Shown here: positions 59,401 through 64,000 of the stretch, piece by piece | Layout: every line of letters starts with the position of its first letter | How positions within the stretch are numbered: position 1 is the stretch's first letter | Source of the DNA: Polytrichum commune | Lineage: Eukaryota > Streptophyta > Polytrichopsida > Polytrichales > Polytrichaceae | Direction: 5' to 3' | Length of the DNA stretch: 64,000 bases | Assembly: GCA_950295325.1 (NCBI GenBank) | Contig: OX485809.1 | Location: 33,804,144-33,868,143 of the forward strand | The notes under the pieces: model-generated | What the model was told of the DNA's origin: nothing | Databases searched by the model: none | Seen by the model: only the letters and a program-made list of their open reading frames with translations | Position numbers and translations under genes: made by a program

Positions 59401-60484
59401 CAATATCCCATCATTTCCCATCCTGCTTTGTCAGCTCCCATTCCTCCAGCAGCTTCTTCTTCAAAAACACCATGTGAAAGTAGGTAGACCAGACCAACTG
59501 GAACCCAACTATTTAGCAGAGGCCATCTGCTATGCACCACAGTGTCTTTCTCCATTCTATTTAGTTGGCCTATTTTCTCACATGATCAGCAGGATTAGGG
59601 TTGCTAGAGTGCAGCTTAGACTTTTGTGCATTGTCTTCTTGGGACCTTGCCATAGTCAAATGCTTATGGTGATTGTCTTTGCAAAACCTAATCAGTTGTC
59701 ATATTTGGTCTGCCGTTCGACTTTTAAAATGTAGTTTCATGGTGCTATACCCAAAATTCAGGAACTGGTTGTGTATGTATCTAACAAGCTCCCTTTCACT
59801 CTTAGCACAACCTCTCAGGCCATGCTCTGCCACAGCGCAGCTAAAATTAGCGACTTGTCGTAAATCATCATTGTTGAGACTTTGCCATGGACGAATGTTT
59901 TTAGAAATTGGACTTTGCAACCCTAATTAGTTTTCACACATGCTCTGATGCTCAACGACAGCAGTGCGATTCCATGATGTCACATCAAAATTTCAGAAAC
60001 TGATTGTACCTCTATCTACCTCGTGATTCCAAATATTAGCTTATTTCGCAGATACGCCATGTGTTTCCAAAAGGAGCCACTGGCAATAGAAGAAATCTAT
60101 CCCAATTGTGGGTAATTCGTGTTCCAGATGGTAAAACCCAAAAAATACCAATGCTAGTGATGAATCCAGACACATAAACCAATTGATACACACAGAAAAA
60201 GGCTCTCATCCTGGAAGGTAAAATTCAGTAAAGGAAAGAGAATAACATCACTATAATTGAGTGAGCATCAGAATTGGGTGGTGAGGACCCATCGGTCGAA
60301 GGTTTAATGCAAAAAAAAAAAAGCTGTTTCGGTAGTACCCCGTGCATCGCTTGGAGATGAGCGGCTGCACACCATACTGGATGGTGAGCGCCAGCATACA
60401 CATGGCCGATCTGACATGCTGCTGCTTCTGTTGCCGCACAGCATCCCCTACAGCCTCCCTCTTCTCCAATTCCTCGCTACCCAT
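56476..60484 (-). CDS. ROCK1: Nucleotide-sugar transporter, CMP-sialic-acid-transporter-like, ROCK1 type, seven exons
   Basis: Minus-strand coding exons: 60484-60339, 59393-59345, 58720-58494, 58197-57996, 57659-57516, 57400-57326 and 56637-56476 (TGA). All junctions are GT..AG and the joined frame is 334 codons. Exon 2 is only 49 bases and encodes KQVIMTSAVLTCEMVK. Family motifs: IQYGVQPLISKRC (36-47), AAIYALQNTLLQLSYRHLDS, LTFSLLNQTK, ASVLSGLASTLCQWAAQVK, NAFGGILVGLVTQYSGG and KGFVIVSALLVTAALE. About ten membrane helices are expected. The C-terminus KPKKE fits the KXKXX dilysine ER-retrieval signal. The nearest match I recall is Arabidopsis ROCK1 (325 residues), an ER UDP-GlcNAc/UDP-GalNAc transporter affecting cytokinin oxidase levels. 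Substrate is inferred from this only. Intron 6 carries an R1 element. Confidence 0.95.
56672..57052 (+). mobile_element. R1 element in transporter intron 6
   Basis: A complete R1 copy of about 380 bp. Left AAGGTATATGGGTCATAAAT then GGTTAC; right TAAATTGGGCACATCTACCT. TA lies on both sides. Includes AAACAAGCAATTAGTATGAG, GATGGTTAGCAAATCCAAAT and TTTTAGACACGTGTCTTTTT. It defines the ends used for the family. Confidence 0.8.
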
Positions 60485-60512
60485 CGCTCTCTCACTCTCT
60501 CACTCTAACACC

Positions 60513-60578
60513 TTCCCTTCCCCTGCTGATGACTCTCTCTCTCTCAAAAACCTTCCTTTCCCCTGCTGATGAGTGTCG
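60513..60578. repeat. 39-bp duplication upstream of transporter ATG
   Basis: CCTTCCCTTCCCCTGCTGAT then GA (about 60512) is repeated as CCTTCCTTTCCCCTGCTGAT then GA (about 60551), separated by CTCTCTCTCTC. It lies 30-95 bases upstream of the start codon, so probably in the leader. Confidence 0.8.
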
Positions 60579-61047
60579 CCCTGTGTGTGCGCGGAGAGGA
60601 CGACGAAGACAAACTCGGTTCACGCCGGATCGTTCGTGACAGATCGTTCGTCCTTCTTTTTTCGTTCGCTAAATTAACTTAAGAAGGACTGGCCACATGG
60701 CCTGGGCTTCCACAGCCCGGGCGGCCCTTGAAGGACCTGGACTGAAACAGTATAAAAATAATTAAAACAAGAAAACGGTAGAACCATGAGGTTTTGTCCT
60801 TTACTATGAAAGACTACAATTACACCCTAACCTTGATAATGTCACACCCTCCGTTTCACCAAAAAGTGTGATATAAACAAGGTGTGACATAATTGATAAT
60901 GTCACATTTTGTGCATAATGTGATATTATCAAGAAATATGTAGAAAATCAAAATAAAATTATAATGTAAAAAAAAGAACAAATATGATACTTCAATGTTT
61001 TTGAATGTAAAATCTAATTCAAAATTGTGAATAACAACAAGAGCACA

Positions 61048-61420
61048 TCATAATGTGTCGTTGAGATCAGGTAAAGACCCTTCACTAGAGACAAAGAAGC
61101 TTCTAATGTCACATTGGTTTGTTGATGTTAAATGTGCAACACCAATGCTAATGAGTTTGTCATGGGATTTTTCCATTCCTAACAACTCTAGAGTGTTGAA
61201 AATCTGAGAACCTTGGCTAGCTATAAAATTCAAAACATCTTCAGCATATTTTTGTGCATCACTTAGCTTCACTACTTTAGACTCATCATCACTGCTATCA
61301 ACAATCAATGGGTCTACTTTCATGGAATCAAGTACATGTTCGCCATCTTGCATTAATTGCACAAGCTCCTCAGTAGAATATTCCACCTCAAAATCATCTT
61401 CACCTTCCATGTTTAACATG
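61048..61420 (-). pseudogene. C-terminal end of a pogo-like transposase
   Basis: Open minus-strand frame ending in TGA at 61050-61048. The part from about 61420 reads EDDFEVEYSTEELVQLMQ, then DAQKYAEDVLNFIAS, then TSTNQCDIRSFF. A helix with YA..VL.FI..Q and a final Q.DI.SFF tail is how plant pogo/CENP-B-like transposases end. The catalytic core is absent. Upstream codons (to 61518) come from a CCCATGCCCACCCATG simple repeat and are not transposase. Confidence 0.6.
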
Positions 61421-61429
61421 AACCATCCC

Positions 61430-61515
61430 ATGAACCATGCCCACCCATGCCCACCCATGAACAAGAATATCGCACCCATGCCCACCCAAAACCCATGGGC
61501 ATGGGTATGGGCACC
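61430..61515. repeat. CCCATGCCCAC simple-sequence tract
   Basis: Repeats of CCATGCCCACC and CCCATGG words, at the presumed internal deletion point of the 970-bp element. Confidence 0.75.
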
Positions 61516-62245
61516 CAATGTAGGGCTCTACAAAGAAGTCACATAGTTTTGCCCAAAGGTAGGTGGAGATGCCGACGTCATCCATATAATTTGTTGTCCA
61601 TCCAGCATTTTCATCCATATTACTTGTTATTATCACACTTACACTCCAAATTTTGGGAAAAAATAGTTACATTATCAAGGGTGATAGTGATAAGAACGAG
61701 GGAGTTTTACACTATGAAAATCGGTTTCAAACTTTTAGGTGACAATATCAAGGTGTTCTATTACCAAGTGTGACATTATCAAGGTTAGGGTGTATAGTTG
61801 TCCATTTTGCTCATGCCAATCCATGGTTATTTGCTATACCAAACCTTTCTTGGATTTTGTGCATCTTCTTCTCAAATGTAGGTCAAGGATTTTGATATCA
61901 CCCGAAATTTTTAGAATAAATAATCAAGAACTGCCGAAATAATTATAGTTAACTAGATTTCTTTCAATGCATTTTAGGGAGCAATTATAGTTCTATATAT
62001 ACATATACATATATATATACACATATACATATATAATTATAGTTAACATCCACATTAAATAAAGTGGACCAAAATAACAAGAACAAGTAACGTCCAAGTG
62101 TGAATGCAAAGTGGTTAGGAAATTTGGTCTTGAAACGAAGAAGTTGATGCATAGCCTCTGTCCTACAGACAGAGCCAATAAAAAGTAAAAAGTAAAAATT
62201 TGGTTCAAAATAGTAATTATCGTCGGGTAAAACGCATGCAATGTG

Positions 62246-62657
62246 TTTATTGGCTTTGTCTGTAGGACAGAGACTATGCATTGACTTTTATGTTTCAAGA
62301 GTAAATTTCCTAACCACTTTGCGTTCACACTTGGACGTTACTCGATCCTGTTATTTTTGGTCCAATTTATTTAGTGTGAATATTAACTATAGTTGTTCCC
62401 TAAATGTATTGAAATAAATATAGTTAATTATAGTTATTTTGACAATTTTTAATTAATTATTCTTAAAATTTCAGGTGATAAATAAGTAGCTTCAGTCCTT
62501 GACCCACATTTGAGAAGAAGGTGCACAAAATCCAAAAAAGGTTCGGTTATAGGTATAATAAATAGCCATGGACTCGCATGAGCAAAGTGGACAACTAGAG
62601 TTGCAGTCTTTCATAGTAAAGAATAGAGCCTCACGGTTCTACCGATTTCTTGTTGCA
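62246..62657 (+). mobile_element. R3 element, copy C
   Basis: TTTATTGGCTTTGTCTGTAG to CACGGTTCTACCGATTTCTT, parallel to copy A and inverted relative to copy B. About 65 bp separate B and C. Confidence 0.8.
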
Positions 62658-62659
62658 TT

Positions 62660-64000
62660 AGAGTACAACGTAATTTGCATTTTTACTACATTATGGTGGT
62701 TTGCCTTAGCGACAATCACTTTTTCGATGTGTTGTACAACTCCTTGCTCGGATGCCTTGCCTTCCCAACAACTAAAAGTAGTTGTGGGGTAGCAAAGCCA
62801 GGTCATGTGCTCAACCCATGAGGCTCTTCCCAAAGAGAATAGTAATTGATGATTGGTAGTAATTTTAGAGTTGGAATGTACTAGTGTGGGAGCATTCCAT
62901 TGCACCTGTGTACACATGACTTACCATCCTAGCTATGTGACTTCAGTGAAAATTATATTATTTTTATAAATTATCACAAATTACATAAAAGTTTTCATTT
63001 ATAAGCCCAAAATATGTTTTTGAAAAAGATGACAATTTTTAATTTTGTCGAAGTCTAATTTTATTTCTTCATTTATTTCCAGCCTTAGAAAGCAGTCCGA
63101 AGTTCTCAGTCCTTCCAAAGGCCCTTATCAAGTAGGGAAAAATCCCATCCCAATGGTAGGATGCATCCCAATGACGGTGTACATGCATTTTCATAGAATC
63201 TTATTTTTTAATGCAACCATAAAGAAGGTCTATGAGAAGACATAGTAATTGTATCGAAATTTTACACCTTTTCAAATAAGCAAATTCTCCCTTAGGCACT
63301 CTCGACATTCGAAGGAAATGAAGTTGGTTGCTCTAGGTAAGCTATGTGTTCTAAATATGATCAATGATATGGGCTATGATTATGGCCTCACACTTAAATT
63401 ACCTAACTTTCCCATTGATGACCTTATGTAAGGGTCAATGTACACTATGGACCATGAAGTCGGACCATGGAAGATGGTATTTGTCAATGGTCTGAGTTCA
63501 TGGTCCAACTTCATTAAAAAAATAAATTTGAGGGCCATAGGCCCCTCACTAGGTGTAAACCGAATGTGGACCTAGAGGAAAGACCTTGGAGCAAAAAGTG
63601 AGGGTGTTGATTTTTTTAATATATACACAAAAAGGGCAGATATCAAAAAAACGTCAATTTTGACAATTCTTTTGGTTTCAATAGTCTTGTCTTGACCTCA
63701 CTTCTTTTTGCTTGTTATCAACAAACATGGTTGCAATGAAGGAGAAGAGGAGGAGCCTTGTTTTGCTTTTAGGATTATATATGTGTTTGTACATGCTTGT
63801 GAAGCATGTTGTGAACATTCAAGCAATGTTTTTGCAAGGAGAGTGGGAGAATGTTGTAATTTTGAGCTTGGTGTATGATAGTATGGGGCATAAAGAGAGA
63901 AACATATGGAGCCCATAATGGATGTCCGGATTTGTAGAACGTTTGTTGTTGGGATCGTGAACAAAGAGAGAGTTTAAGAAGCAAACTCGAGTGACATATA
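62660..64000. other. Right-end spacer
   Basis: No gene is supported. The 68-codon plus-strand frame at 63712-63918 begins with a basic then hydrophobic stretch (KEKRRSLVLLLGLYMCLYML) that could be a signal anchor, but nothing else supports it. Confidence 0.45.

Larger units (their letters stand above)
60823..61792 (-). mobile_element. Pogo-like deletion derivative, TA TSD
   Basis: Ends CACCCTAACCTTGATAATGT then CACAC, identical as inverted repeats over 25 bp. TA lies at 60821-60822 and 61793-61794. The R3 sequence resumes on the far side, giving the empty site. Subterminal TGATAATGTCAC words recur in both orientations. It retains only a C-terminal transposase piece, so it is a non-autonomous deletion product. 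Confidence 0.9.
60757..62180 (-). mobile_element. R3 element, copy B, interrupted
   Basis: 60757-60820 (AAAACAAGAAAACGGTAGAA..AAGACTACAA) and 61795-62180 (AGTTGTCC..GCATAGCCTCTGTCCTACAG) together form one reverse R3 copy. The 970-bp element at 60823-61792 splits it. It faces copy C as a mirror image. Confidence 0.8.

Noticed and set aside
63712..63918. 68-codon frame with a possible signal anchor
   Set aside because: No downstream mature-peptide motif, no neighbouring gene signals, and a hydrophobic stretch alone is common in AT-rich DNA.
1..64000. CRISPR arrays, bacterial operons, replication origins
   Set aside because: The window is plant nuclear DNA. The tandem repeats seen have no spacer structure and no associated genes.

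Overview
This is nuclear DNA of a land plant, most likely a seed plant. It has spliced genes with GT..AG introns, a plant-specific cytokinin response factor with an AP2 DNA-binding domain, plant-type orthologues of two ER membrane proteins, AT-rich gene-poor spacers, and many small DNA transposons of plant type. I cannot name the species. The age and decay of the repeats would suit an early-diverging angiosperm, but that is a guess.

Three genes can be supported, all on the minus strand. (1) 1464-3128: an intronless AP2/ERF transcription factor of the cytokinin response factor (CRF) group. (2) 48460-52618: a five-exon PGAP3/Per1-type GPI-anchor remodelling hydrolase, 363 residues when the exons are joined. 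(3) 56476-60484: a seven-exon nucleotide-sugar transporter of the CMP-sialic-acid-transporter-like family, closest to plant ROCK1 (UDP-GlcNAc/UDP-GalNAc), 334 residues with a KXKXX ER-retrieval tail. Genes 2 and 3 lie 3.9 kb apart, and both act on glycan chemistry in the endomembrane system. Plant genes are not normally in operons, so I draw no functional link from this.

The 42 kb between about 5.8 and 48 kb holds no gene I can support. It is a layered deposit of old mobile elements, many with terminal inverted repeats (TIRs) and target-site duplications (TSDs) still readable. They are: a decayed pogo/Tigger-like transposase (34385-37690) split by about 2 kb; a hAT-like MITE family rich in AACCGGTT with 8-bp TSDs (5.8, 21.0 and 36.9 kb), one copy carrying a nested TA-flanked pogo-type MITE and another relative amplified into a tandem array (13.6 kb); a second hAT-like MITE (9.1 and 41.0 kb); three PIF/Harbinger-like elements with TTA TSDs (28.4, 30.8 and 39.8 kb); a tRNA-derived SINE pair (20.1 and 22.2 kb); a very abundant element called R1 here, of about 380 bp and at least 14 copies; its nested guest R2; R3 and R4; and a 1.2-kb inverted repeat at 23.2-24.5 kb.

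The right end (60.8-62.7 kb) holds two R3 copies in mirror orientation. One is interrupted by a 970-bp TA-flanked element that keeps only the C-terminal end of a pogo-like transposase. Local tandem duplications also shape the non-coding parts of the genes: upstream of the CRF gene, in intron 1 of the PGAP3-like gene, and in the leader of the transporter gene. The most novel-looking material is the pogo-like lineage, seen at three stages of decay in one window.
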